A stretch of 64,000 nt of DNA from Zymoseptoria tritici IPO323 (taxonomy: Eukaryota > Ascomycota > Dothideomycetes > Mycosphaerellales > Mycosphaerellaceae). The position numbers were made by a program, and so were the translations under genes. The stretch lies in NCBI RefSeq assembly GCF_000219625.1, contig NC_018217.1:2170001-2234000 (forward strand), in the 5' to 3' direction. This document shows, piece after piece, positions 32,848 to 43,908 of the stretch. Every line of letters begins with the position of its first letter. Within the stretch, counting starts at the first letter, position 1. Under the pieces are notes generated by a model. The model saw only the letters and a list, made by a program, of their open reading frames with translations, had not been told where the DNA came from and searched no databases.

Positions 32848-34152
32848 ATGCTACTAAGGATTCGGAAGCCCTCGAAGAAGGCGTTATTATCGTAGCCGCT
32901 TACGTAGAGTAAGTAGCTACCGAGCTAGTCGTCTACCCCTACACCTCTAATAACCCCTACGGCGACAACGAGTATATTTAAAACCCCTACTCGCAAAACC
33001 CCTACTATTAAACCGTAGCTAATACTACGCTAGCTAACACTACGCTAGCTAACACTACGCTAGCTAATACTAATCGTAGCGCGTCCTTAGTCCGTACCGG
33101 TAGAGTCTATTAAAGAGGTTAAACAGCCGAAGGAGGTAGAAGATAAAAGCGTTAGCGTTTAGACGAGCGGCGAAACGGATAGAAGCGGTAGTAGTAATAA
33201 GAGCGCTACCCCGGAGTAGTTATAAGGCGTTATTGTTAGTACTCGCTTTACGTAGTAAGACTATAAGGTTAAGGCTATAGTATATAGCCTAAACAAGTCC
33301 TTAGAAGCTAGTATACGCGTAGATAGTAGTGTTAAAGAAGTAGCGGTCGTTGTAGTAGTAGAGGCTATTAAAGTAGTCGCACCGGCTAGCCGCTATAGCT
33401 TCTTTACTAACGGTAGCGTCGGCGGTAAGGTTAAGGGCCTTAAGAGCGAGTAGAAGATATAGAACGAGATACTCTTATTATCCGGCTAGGGATTCGACGA
33501 GGATACTAGCTATCTATTCGCCGAGCTAGAGGTTATAGACCTTTACTTCGCTGTCTATAAGAACGCTCGGAAGTTTACTAAGAAGCCGTTATTTATAGCG
33601 ACTAAGCTAGATTAGTTGTTTCGTAATATAGTAGCTACTAGCGTATACGCTACTAGTATTAGTATAACCGCGGACGAGTCGCTCGGAACGGACGTTAAAG
33701 TAGACGACGTAACTACTCGTAAGAGGCGTACGACGGAGTAGGCTCGTAAGAAGAAGCGTACGAGGGTCGATTCGGAAGGCGCGATATATTATCTAGCTAA
33801 TATTCTACGAGAGACGTTAGTAGCCCTAGCGCTATAACTTACGCTAGAGTAGTTAATATTAAAGGTAGTGTTCTTATAGGATACGAAGCCGTACGAAGGA
33901 CTAAAGCCGTAGTAGCGAGTCCTCGTTTATTAGCGTATAAAGGAGATCGGAATGCTAGAGTATTAGTGCGACGTAGTAGATTCGGACTATAAGGAGGCGT
34001 TCGTATTCTAAGCGGTAGATAAGTTAAAGGGCTAGTACGACTTTAAGAGGGCTAGTAGGGCTAGTAGTAGTAGTGTTATTAGTAGAAGAACGTCGTCGAG
34101 TAGTACGGAAGAAGGAAGTAAGGACGGTAAGGTCGATAATAAGTTAGCTTAA
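32848..34152 (+). pseudogene. Harbinger Myb/SANT-like DNA-binding protein, RIP-decayed
   Basis: Frame from the ATG at 32848. The central part near 33435 reads KGLKSE-stop-KI-stop-NEILLLSG, followed by GFDEDTSYL, the pattern of the Myb_DNA-bind_3 domain found in the second gene of Harbinger elements ('WKIWNELLKLSG.GWDE'). The missing residues are Trp positions now read TAG. After it comes a basic stretch (TRKRRTTE) typical of a nuclear signal. In known elements this protein brings the transposase to the nucleus and TIRs. A 15-bp tandem unit is repeated about 33005-33065. Confidence 0.7.
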
Positions 34153-34319
34153 TTCGAGAAAACCGTATACGCGTCTTAGCGGGAAAAGAGAAGTAGAAGT
34201 TATAAAGATTGTCCGTTAAAATTCGTAGTATAGCCCTACTTTATAGCAAATTATACTAAAAAACACCCCTTTTTTAGCACTCTTCCGAAGAGTAATAGAT
34301 AGCTACTATAACACCCTCC

Positions 34320-35632
34320 TATTCCCTAAATTAACTAAATTCCCCCTTAATTTCCGACTTCTTAAACTAACCTCGTCGATTAACGACTGTTTAATTAATA
34401 CTATCTACCTCCTCTTCGACTAGATACTCCTTATACGACGCCTACATATCCCTCGCTAACTAATCCCTTATTATAGTTATCGTCGTCCTCGGAGCTATAT
34501 CCTCCTCGCGCTACGCTACCTCGTCGTCGAATAGCCGGTAGTCCGTATAATCTTCTACTAGCTCTACCGGCGGTGTACGACCGAATCCGATTAATACGTT
34601 ATATATAGCGACATAGGCATATACTAGCTATACTTACGTAGCTATATCGAATAGCGGACTAGTCTCGAAGATACGGAAGCGCTTCTTTAATATACCGAAC
34701 GCTCGCTCTACGACGTTCCTTATCGACGAGTAGCGTAGATTAAAGAGCTCCTTAGGATTCTTAGGCTTTATATTAGCTAGATACTACTCTCTTAGGTAAT
34801 ACCGTATACTACGGTAAGGCACTATAGTAATCTCGCTATTCGAGTATCTAGTATCTACGAGATAATAATAGCCGTCCGGTGCGCTAAAGCCGTATAAGGA
34901 GCGTACGTTATTAAGTATACGACCGTCGTAAGTAGAGCCTTCCTATCTAGCTAATATAAACGTAAACCGCATAGTTATGTCTACTACCGCTAATACGTTC
35001 TATATAAGGGTACCCTTCCGGTTTCTAAAGGGCGCTTATTTACCCTTTACGTATACGAAGACGTAAGAGCTATCTAGCGCTCTAACGTAGTCGTTAAACT
35101 ATAGCGAATACTTATATCCCTTCGTATAAATATACTAATAATCCTCTACCCTCGTAGGCTTTACTACCTCTTTATATATACGGTATACCGCGTCTAGCAC
35201 CTAATAGAATATCGGTCTAATAGTCGATAGCGAATACTAGAAGTCCTCGGTAATGTCGCGATACCGGTCGTTATAAGTAACTATATAAAGGAAGATTAAT
35301 AACCTCTAAGGCTTGCTAATTAACCCTCTACGGACTCCCTATAGATAAGAATGCACTATCTTATATATAGCTTCGAAGGCTCTCGGTTTATAGCGCGTAT
35401 ATCGATATAAGCGTATATAATTACGAAGGATGTCGAAGGTAAATCGCTTACTACGCGCTATGTCTATATATACTGTCCGGATACTACTAGGTATGCGATA
35501 ACTATAGTCTTCTAGTATGCTTATAGCTACGGTAGTAAGCACTAGTATATTACGGTAGTAGCGACTAATACGCTAATGCTCTAAGGATATAGACGACTCT
35601 ATAGTAGTAGTAGTAGTAGTAGTAATAAACAT
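34320..35632 (-). pseudogene. HARBI1-like DDE transposase, RIP-decayed
   Basis: From an ATG at 35632 on the minus strand. The DDE_Tnp_4 core is easy to read: ALDSSYVFVYV (first Asp), FRNRKGTLI-stop-NVLAVVD, FTFILAR-stop-EGSTYDGRI (second Asp), YYLVDTRYSN, PKELFNLRYSSIRNVVERAF (Glu) and GILKKRFRIFE. Stops are TAG or TAA where Trp or Gln are expected. All three catalytic residues appear preserved at codon level, so inactivation is by nonsense codons. The N-terminus begins with a Thr run encoded by (ACT)n. Confidence 0.8.
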
Positions 35633-35821
35633 GCACTAACGCGCTCGCTAAACAATACACCGAATAGTAAATACGCTAACAACGCGTTCACGCCACGACT
35701 TACACTACGACTTACACTACCGCTTAACCGAACAACACCATAGATCGACACGACATTAAACTTCCACTATTGCACACACCAATATCGACAACATAGTCCG
35801 AGCGCTCAAGTCACGCCGCAC

Positions 35822-35836
35822 CTTAACCGGACAGGT
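35822..35836 (-). repeat. Outer terminal inverted repeat, right
   Basis: Mirrors the left repeat. An inner mirrored copy (CGCTTAACCGAACA) lies at about 35722-35735, pairing with 32586-32599. Confidence 0.8.
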
Positions 35837-35837
35837 C

Positions 35838-36197
35838 CTGAGAGAGGGTGAGGCGGCCTTTGCAATCGTCAGGTCGGCCTCGCATGAACTTCGGCTTTCA
35901 CCAGGCGATTGACGGTGGACTTTACATCGTCCTCGGTGGATTTCACTTCGTCCTCGTCTTACGTCCAATTCGAGCACAACGTGCATGCAAAGAGCGCCCT
36001 GTTGATGATGAGAATATGTTGCAATCAGGAGACTGCAGGGAACAAAGCGAAATCTATGTCATGGTCGGCCCAGAATCATACCTTACTCCGGTCTCGCTCT
36101 TCATCCCCTGGACCCCTCCCCATCGCCCCGCAATCCAGCATCACATGAAGGTGAAACCTTGACATCACACCTTGGTCAGGACAAATCTGAAGGCAAG
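35838..36197. other. Intergenic, 360 bp
   Basis: Normal-composition DNA upstream of the SDR gene. Short ORFs only. Holds the right CTGAG flank of the transposon. Confidence 0.5.
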
Positions 36198-37231
36198 ATG
36201 AGTGAAGCAATCATCCGTCCAGTCCGGCACTTTCACAACCGTGTCGCCATTGTGACCGGTGCCGGAGCTCACGGCGATGGCATCGGGAATGGACGTGCTG
36301 CGGCCATCTTGCTCGCAGAGGAGGGATGTTCAGTCGTCTGTGTGGACTTGAAAATCGAGTTAGCAGAGAAGACGGTTGAGATGATCAAGGAGGACGGTAA
36401 AGGCAAGGCCATGGCCATCAAGGCGAATGTGGCGGACGAAGAAGATTGTAAGAGGGTGGTGGATGAAGCTGTAAAGCAGTGGGGAAGGTTGGATATCCTC
36501 GTCAACACCGTGGTATGTTCCATGTTTTTGGCAGCAAACCCAGCAATCACAGATGGCCTGATTGACTTGCCTGCTTAGGGTATTGGAGGTGCATCCGGGA
36601 CGGCAGTCGACGTGGATATGGTCGAATGGGCGAAGAGCATGGAGGTCAACGTAGCATCAATGGTCATGATGTCAAAGTACGCAATTCCTGTAATGAAGAA
36701 GAACGATGGGCAATGGCGAGGAAGTATTGTGAATATGGCCTCTGTTGCTGGCATCCGAGGTGGCAATCCTCATCTGCTCTATCCTACGAGTAAAGGCGCT
36801 ATTGTTGTATGTTTCTCCGAGGTGACGTTTGTGAGATCGAACTGACGAAAGGTCGTAGAACATGACGCGGGCAATGGCCTCGCATCACGCTCCTGATGGG
36901 ATTCGAGTGAACTGTGTTTGTCCTGGCATGGTCTACACTCCACACATGGGCGGATATGATGGTGGTATGAGCGATGCGGCTCGAGCATCGCGGAAGAACA
37001 GGAGTCTTCTGAAGACCGAGGGCAATGGGTGGGATGTCGGCGCTGCGATCAGGTTCTTGGCTGGAGATGAAGCTCGATGGTAAGTTGAATGATCCGCTCC
37101 AGTGTGTAACCCTGCTGATCTGGCTCACTTACAGGATGACCGGCGTTATACTTCCCGTGGACGCTGGCTCGACCGTTGCCACGGGATCTGACCTTCCTCC
37201 CGATGCGAATCATCACCCGAAGTCGACGTAG
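36198..37231 (+). CDS. Classical SDR oxidoreductase
   Basis: Four exons, 36198-36512, 36579-36806, 36859-37079 and 37135-37231, give 286 residues. All introns are 52-66 nt with GTATGT/GTAAGT donors. The chain shows the cofactor motif TGAGAHGDGIGNG, the NT-GIGG strand where the usual NNAG motif sits, the catalytic Ser in VNMASVAG and YPTSK with Tyr and Lys. The C-terminus RWMTGVILPVDAGSTVATG is that of the 3-oxoacyl reductase/2,5-diketo-type SDRs. It should be a soluble NAD(P)H-dependent alcohol/ketone oxidoreductase of unknown substrate. It lies tail to tail with the SGNH hydrolase (55 bp apart). Confidence 0.9.
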
Positions 37232-37286
37232 ATGCCGTACCATGGCCAGACATGCCAGATCTGATGACAGGGGATGTCGTGGATCA

Positions 37287-38099
37287 TCAAGCATCCACCT
37301 TGTCCTTCACCGTCTGCATGATCCTCCTGTGAAGTTCCGCAGCAGCAGCCACATGTGCCTCCAGCTTCGGGTGATACGGTACCATTCCCTCGATGAACAT
37401 CTCCAACTCGAAGCCAGTCACCCAGGGCTGCTTACTCCCTACTTCATGTCCTGCACTCAGCTTCGACATCTCCACCAGCACAACGCCCCCTCTAGATTCC
37501 GCCGCATTGCGATACGCCCTCGCTAGAATCGCAGCTTGTCCACGATAATGCAATATTCTCTCGGCTGGCAGCGGTGTATCTGTCTCCGGCTGTGTAGCAT
37601 CTCCGAACACAGCAATGTAGTCCACGAGATAGATCCTGGCGCTTGGGGCACGTTCTTGAATTTTGTCAATCACGTCAAGGAACCGCTGCGTGAGCTTCTC
37701 GACACTCAAGCTAGGAGGGAGAGGCAGCGTGAAGAAATCTGCCAGCAGGTCCTTCGTAGGTCCTTCTGGTGAGTTACGATATGCGTCACACATCATTCCA
37801 CCGCTGTAGCCTAGATCATTGCCGCCGCCTGTCAAAGTCACAATGTCTGCATCTTTGGGCAGAGAGTCCAATTGTGGGTCGAATATCTTGCCGAGTGTTT
37901 CTTGCCTCTCGTTGAGCACATTGAGCAAAGTCGCGCCAGAGACGGTGAGATCGACCAGGTCCGCGTTCAGCAGTGTTGCTAATTGGGACGGATAATTCTG
38001 TCCAGATCGTCTTGCATTTGGTTCGACTGTTGGGTTGATGCCGGGGCCAGCGGCAAATGAACTGCCTAGGGCAGCTATCTTCAGGCGCCGGTTTGTCAT
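37287..38099 (-). CDS. SGNH/GDSL-type esterase
   Basis: One exon, 270 residues from MTNRRLKIAALGSSFAAG; a longer start at 38144 would add 15 residues. Block I is GSSFAAGPG (nucleophile Ser), block III GGGNDLGYSGG (Asn), and block V near the end is VPYHPKLEAH with the catalytic His. There is no signal peptide in the shorter form, so it may be intracellular. The family hydrolyses esters of lipids or carbohydrates. Fungal relatives include lipases and acyl-esterases. Substrate unknown. Confidence 0.88.
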   Translation of the reverse strand: MTNRRLKIAALGSSFAAGPGINPTVEPNARRSGQNYPSQLATLLNADLVDLTVSGATLLNVLNERQETLGKIFDPQLDSLPKDADIVTLTGGGNDLGYSGGMMCDAYRNSPEGPTKDLLADFFTLPLPPSLSVEKLTQRFLDVIDKIQERAPSARIYLVDYIAVFGDATQPETDTPLPAERILHYRGQAAILARAYRNAAESRGGVVLVEMSKLSAGHEVGSKQPWVTGFELEMFIEGMVPYHPKLEAHVAAAAELHRRIMQTVKDKVDA

Positions 38100-38388
38100 G
38101 ATAAGGATTGTTATTGATGAAGTCTTCGTTGACGAAACGTGCATAAGATCTCGAAAGGGAAGTGCAGAGTTACGATGTCAGGATATGTCTTGGCAAAAGT
38201 GGGTCTTTGTCACTTTGATGTGACTAGCGTCGTTCTATTGAAACATATGTCCATGTGCTACCACCACTCATCCCTGGTTGGAGATGTCTTTTGTACGGAG
38301 TCTCTTCTTGCTCTTCCCAATGAGCTGTGCTGAGACTAGTTCCCTCCAAATTCAAAGCCCGTCGTCAATCGGGCGAACAAGCTGCGAC

Positions 38389-40604
38389 CTAGAAGAACTT
38401 GCCCTTCACATCGATCACGGTCCTCTCCACACCATTGCCGTCAACGAATCGGTGGCGATCAATGCTCGAGCGCTCTTCCGGCTCGAAAGCAGCATCAGGA
38501 GCTGTGGGGCGATCGAGTGCAGTGAAGCGGGTGCCACTGGCTTTCGCCTTCAGCCAAAGTACACCAATGCGCAGAAGGAAGGCGGAAATAGCGAACAGCA
38601 GCCCTCCCACGGGTGCAGCCACGAAAGCACCAAAAGCAGACCAGTCGTCTCCGTAAAGTCCACCGGACAAGATAAGAAGTTCGCCGGCTTTGTGTGCGTC
38701 GCCGTCGTAGTAGACCAGGCCGAAGAAGAAGACAGAGAGAATGCCTCCGAGACCTCCGATGACCACTTCAAATCCGCGCCAGCAGTATGCTTTGGAACTC
38801 AGACCAATGACCAAGCAGGGGGTGATGGAAGCGCTGAGAAGATCGGAGATGAGATAGATCTGCAGCACGCTAGGGCTTTTGAGAGCCACAATCATTGTCG
38901 GGACGATGATGATCACAACAATGGCACGAACGATCCAGGTGTTCAGCTTGTTCCTGAAAAGGTCGTTCGATCCAGTGGAGATGATGGCGGACTGGAAAGA
39001 GTCGAACGCAGAGGTGCTCAATGTGACGACCATGACAAGAATAACGCCCACGACCCACGCTGGGAGCGTGTTGAGGAGGGTGAAGAGCTCGATGCCAGAA
39101 GGCACTGGAGGCGTTCCAAGAACTCCAGACCAGCCTGCGACGAGGCCAGACACGCCGATGAGGGTAGTAATGCAGGTGACAGCCACAGCCGCGATACTGA
39201 CGCCGATCCAGAGGTCTTTGTCGGTCTTGGCGGCGAAGGCTCTCATCCAAAATTGCGAGAGGAAGAAGTCGTTCGTCAGGATGGCCACAGGGAGGATATA
39301 GAGAAGCTGCCATCCGAGTAAATTGGCGTTGAGATATCCAGAAGCTGGGATTGATGACCTGTCGATGTCGACAGTGGTGGCAATGGAGATGGTTCCGATG
39401 ATAATGAACAACAGCACCATGGCTCCTTGGATATTGTCTGTCACGAAGGAGACCCGGAAACCTCCTGCCGCAGTGTAGATCGTAGTCACAGCGCACTGGA
39501 CGATGACGGCGGGTAGACCATTGAGACCGGTCAAGAGGTTCACGACTTGCTGGAGAGCGGACAGTTCAGCGACCATGTAGAGCCACATCGTGGCAAGGCT
39601 ATACATTGTCAGTGGAACTCCGGTTTACCCTCGTGGGCTGCGACATACGTGAAGAAGCTCAGATAGAGGGATGTAACGCTGCCATAGCGCTGGCGAGTCC
39701 ATTCGGTAAGGACGAAGCCCTCAGGACACTTCCTCCTGATGATCGGGGCCAGGACCGCGAAGATGAAAAGCGGCAGGCCCGAAGAGAGTGCATAGACAAG
39801 CAGTCCATGGACACCCGCAAGCGCGGCGATATTCGGGTATGTAAACAGGATTCCCGACCCAAGGGCTGATGTTCGTCGTCTATGTCAGTGGTTTCGTTCG
39901 AGGGTGTGGAGATGGGGGAGTAGAAGCGGCAGCACATTTCCCACGCAAGCATTAACTTGATCGAGTCATAGCGGTACATCTCAGCTTCGCGCAGTAGTCT
40001 AGCATGCAGGCCTCACTGTCTCTCCCACAGCAGGAGGTGGACAGCAAGGTCCGACATGTTCGACCCGCGATCGGCGCCCGCAGTGCTGCACATCGTGCTC
40101 TCAGTCCTTTCAACGCGCGCCCGAAGTCGCTGAAGACGGGCGTTTGAGAGCACGATGCCAAAGAATGCATGCGTACGAACCTTCTGTCAGTAGTCTTGAT
40201 GTGGTGCGTAACGTGAGGTGGTCGAGATGTCAAGATCACGCTCTCCGCTCGTAATGCCTTGCCGCTTCATATGGGTCTCACGACCGCATGGCGACACTCA
40301 CCAGATGCGATGAAATTCAAGGCGAGCGGCACTCCTGTGTTCAAGTTCGTCAGCATCGATTCAGACTCAAAGGCTGCACACTGAGCGTTGTCCGCTGGCT
40401 GTACCCTTCTGAGTTCTGTTGGCAGAAAGGAATTGTCCGGCAGTCTGACCACGCAGTCTCCATGCGATGTAGAGACCGAAAATGCTGTTGGGAGAGTCGT
40501 TAGCTCGGAGCTACACTCCGTCGCGTGTCGAACGAGGCGTACAGGAAAGCTGCATATGTGCAGTACAATAAGGCGTTGGACGCCGGCTGCGATGGTTGGC
40601 CCAT
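38389..40604 (-). CDS. Sodium:solute symporter family transporter
   Basis: Five exons: 40534-40604, 40405-40484, 40302-40334, 39649-39865, 38389-39598; 536 residues. All joins keep frame and restore family wording, for example GQFLSANRTQKG|VPLALNFIAS|ALGSGILFTYP. Exon 3 is only 33 nt. The first donor is GTTCGA, atypical, but a GCTAAC branch point follows. Intron 3-4 (39866-40301) is 436 nt, far longer than the others. About 13 hydrophobic segments are visible. The protein is shorter than the Dur3 urea permease (about 690 residues); the solute is unknown. Conserved stretches include RRKCPEGFVLTEWTRQRYG and TNDFFLSQFWMRAFAA. Confidence 0.88.
40091..40157. repeat. Hairpin-forming inverted repeat in long intron
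   Basis: CATCGTGCTCTCA (40091-40103) pairs perfectly with TGAGAGCACGATG (40145-40157); inside, CGCCCG pairs with CGGGCG. It lies in the 436-nt intron of the symporter gene. It could be a fold-back element remnant, a structured RNA or a splicing aid. Confidence 0.7.
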
Positions 40605-41066
40605 GACTCGCGTTCTGTTACTTGATTGATACCGGCGGGAGAGGTAAAAGATACAGGCGAAGGTGGTGTGTGCGAGCAAGCTTTTTCCAAAGAGTTTGAT
40701 TGCGTTTTCCTCTCGAACGCCACCGCCGACTTCCGGCAACTGATCGCCTTAATAAGCAGCACGCAAGACGAGCAAGACAAGCACAGCATCTTGAATGCGT
40801 TTTTTATATTTTATGTTCCTGGACATTGTCGGTGCTAGAGTCATGGAATAACGCCGTCAAAGCAAGACGTCTGCCCGACAGGCTTCCTTCTTTCAAAAGA
40901 GAACCTGGACTTTAGTGTTACATGGACAACTAAGGTATCATGAAAAATACAATCCTGTACATGTGGGTATCGCCCTGCCCTTTTCATGCCCTCCAAGATA
41001 CATTCCGTACTCTCTACACAGACCCCAGAAAAATTGTGCCGTTCCGTAGCCGAATCTGCCCCTTCA
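40605..41066. other. Intergenic, 462 bp
   Basis: Promoter of the symporter and 3' side of LYS4. No gene recognised. Confidence 0.5.
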
Positions 41067-43642
41067 CTACGTCCCAGAGATCTCCTTCTTCACCCACTTC
41101 TCCAATCCACCCCTCGCAATAATCTCCTGTACATTCGGGGGTAGTTCACCCACTTTCTGCGTCCACGTCTCCCCTCCCTGACCTTCTTTGACCTCAACCT
41201 GACTTCTCCTCACATCCCACGTAAACGTCCAGCCCGTGCGGACCGTCAACTGCTTATCCTGCACAGGTTTGCTCTCCGGCGCGGGAGGTGGAGAGTCAAG
41301 GCTCTCAGCACTCGAGGCGTTCCCGGTAGGTTCCGTGATGGGTGTCGTTTTGACGGGTGAAGAGGTCGTGTCGTCGAAGGTGGCGCGGAGTCGCTCGATA
41401 AGACGGGGCACTTCGACACCCATGAGCGCGTTGTTGATGGAGTTGCGAGAGAAGATGTTGCCAAACGATCCGGACACTACGAGAGGGATGCCCTTGGCGA
41501 GGATAGCGGTCGCGGCCTGTTCGCGTGATGAACCGCAGCCAAAGTTAAAGCCGCTGACGAGGATGTCTCCTGATTTGGCGACCTGGCCGAAGTTCGGGTC
41601 GTAGTTCTCCATTGTTACTGTGGCCATTTTGGCGGGATCGGCGGAGAAGGCGTCGTCGTAGGTGTATTTCCCAGGATAAATGGCGTCGGTGTTGACGTTG
41701 TCGGCGTTACACCAGACGATTTCACCGGTGACCTTTTCGGGGAAGCCGGGAAGAATCTCGGTCAGGGATGAGGAGGAAGAGGATGTGTCTTCAGAAGAAG
41801 TGCTTTCAGAGGATGATGAGCCCGCAATGCGCTGCTCGCCTTCTTGTATGGCAGACTCGGCCTCGCGGATGATCTTGTCAAGAGCGTCTTCAATGCTGAT
41901 CATGCGGTCTTCGTCCTTCACGCCATCGCCCTCGCCGCGGCGCACACCCGACCAGTCCGCGGGTGTCTGATACCAGCCTGGACCTGCGATCTTGCCTTGT
42001 AGTGCACTGGCGGCGACGACTTCGGGACTCGCGAGGTAGGCTTTGGCGTCGGTGCTGCCCATGCGACCTTTGAAGTTGCGATTACTGGCGGATATGCCGA
42101 CCTCACCGGGTTCAAGAAGGCCGGTTCCAAGTCCGATACATGGGCCGCATCCAGATGGGAGTGGCTGTGCTCCAGCTTCGAGCAAGACTTGCCAGTCACC
42201 GTTCTCCTCGGCAGCCTTCTGTTCGGGAATGGACGCAGCAGCGATGTAAAAGTTGACGCCGTTGGCAATCTTGGGGATCTTGCCGTCAACATCCGCTCCA
42301 GCTCGAAACACTTTGGCAGCCGCTTCGATATCTGAACGACGAGAGTTGGTGCAAGACACGAGATATGCCTTGTTGACTGGGATGTTCTGCGCTTCTAGCT
42401 CAGCGAGCGGTGTGCCGACCTTGACCGAGTTGGGACCAGAGACGTAAGGTGAGAGCGTGGCCAGATCCAGGAAGAGCTCCTTGGCATATGTCGCACCGCT
42501 ATCAGCCGCGAGCGGGTCGGCGAATAGCTCGTCAAGTCTTTGGTGATTGAAGCGGTCGGTGGTCAGGCTGGAAGATGGCGCTGGCTCCTTGTACATGCTG
42601 GCTTCCGTCGCTTTGTATCTTAGCCAGCCTTTGAGAACATCGTCGATCGGGAACAGACCAGATAGAGCACCCCACTCGGTCGTCATGTTCGCAATAGCCA
42701 GTCTGTCGTCGATTGGTAGACTTCGCATCGTGTTTGTGTCTCCTGTGAATTCGATGGCGTGATTCAACACCTCGTCGTTGTTGAAGAGTCCACACAGCGC
42801 GACGATCACATCCTTTCCGGTCACGCCTTCGGGCAGGATGCCAGTCAACGTGACCTTTGCGATTGGCGGAATCTGCCACCATGTCCGTCCTGTTGCCCAA
42901 ATACTCGCTGCGTCCGTCCTGACCACTGCAGTGCCCAGACATCCCACACCTCCGTACATGTTCGAGTGGCTATCACTGGCCACGGCAACAGTCCCTGGCC
43001 ATGCATAGCCCTCTTCAACCATAATCTGATGTCCTATACCTCTCCCAGCTGGATAAAAGTCGACGCCCTGTTGTTTCGCGAACGACTCGATCTGCTCGTA
43101 CTTCTTCAAATTCTTCTCCGACTTGTTCTGCACATCGTGATCCAGCGTCATAACAATCTGCTTGGTGTCGTGGATCTTGGTCGCTCCAATGCTCATGAAC
43201 TTGGTCGCGACAGGCCATGAGTTGTCGTGGGTCATGCAGTGATGCGGCGCGAGTGTGACATAGTCGCCAGACTTGACGAATTTGCCTTCTGGAAGACCTT
43301 GGGAGTATCGCTGGACGATCTTCTCCGTCAAGGTCTGCGGCACTGGAGAGGTAGGCTTCGCATTGGCGAGGATCTCGGACGGTGCGCCGGCGAGCTGGGA
43401 GGGAAAGGCATCGGTGAGTTCGGCGAGTCGTGAAGGTCGGCTAGAGGAGACATATCGAGGGCGGTGGTGTAGGTATGAGATGGTGGGTAGAGCGGACCGG
43501 GAGACTGCTCCTGTTCGTGATGTTGCGAGGGTGTTCTTCGAGCTGCTGTCAGCACTGCGTGTATGGTGATCTCCTCGACGGTACTCACTGCTCTCGCCAG
43601 CCTTTGCAGGCTTCGCCCGACACCTGCTCTCAATGCCGCCAT
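41067..43642 (-). CDS. lys4: Homoaconitase, mitochondrial (LYS4)
   Basis: Two exons, 43589-43642 and 41067-43535, with a 53-nt intron (GTGAGT...CGAAG); 840 residues. The short first exon [18 protein letters not shown] begins a basic mitochondrial presequence. LYS4 converts homocitrate/homoaconitate to homoisocitrate in the alpha-aminoadipate lysine pathway, using a 4Fe-4S cluster. Cluster ligands are in [10 protein letters not shown] and SGCGPCIG; the swivel domain carries [13 protein letters not shown] and [16 protein letters not shown]. Length exceeds the usual 690-780 because of a Ser/Glu-rich linker (about residues 588-608) and a Pro/Ser-rich insert (about 740-775). It is divergent from SER1, 266 bp away. 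Confidence 0.95.
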
Positions 43643-43908
43643 ACTCTGTATATCTATCAGCTCCGATCACAGCGCCTGCAATGCGCGATCGAGACCAGGA
43701 GACGATGTGGTGAGTGAAATAAGATGGCAGCCAATGGCATGTGAGGTAATGAGCTCGGAAACATTTTTGGGGGCCGCGGCGATGTCGGAGGAGCTTCTGA
43801 AATGCTCTTCTGGGAGAGGCCAACTTCACCATCTATGAGTCCGTCGTTGTCTTGAACGATTGAGCAAACTTACTTTCCACTCACCAATACGATATACAGG
43901 ACCTCGAA
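43643..43908. promoter_or_regulatory. Shared LYS4/SER1 divergent promoter
   Basis: 266 bp between two amino-acid synthesis genes transcribed apart. Contains TGAGTC at 43836-43841, matching six of the seven bases of the Gcn4/CPC1 site (TGASTCA), and a CCAAT box near 43719. This suggests shared general amino-acid control; only a single imperfect site is seen. Confidence 0.45.

Larger units (their letters stand above)
32504..35837. mobile_element. RIP-decayed PIF/Harbinger transposon
   Basis: A 3334-bp unit with ends sharing the 15-bp inverted repeat ACCTGTCCGGTTAAG (32505-32519 and 35822-35836); similarity continues inward to a shared GGCGTGA. It is flanked by CTGAG at 32499-32503 and 35838-35842. 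Inside, a + strand Myb/SANT-like gene and a − strand HARBI1-like DDE transposase gene form the two-gene set of this superfamily. The interior is RIP-mutated, with many TAG/TAA codons. A second, inner pair of inverted repeats occurs. The 5-bp flank is odd, since Harbinger normally duplicates 3 bp. Confidence 0.85.

Noticed and set aside
38278..39321. A 347-codon + strand ORF antisense to the symporter
   Set aside because: Reverse-strand shadow of the membrane protein, highly charged and without domain.
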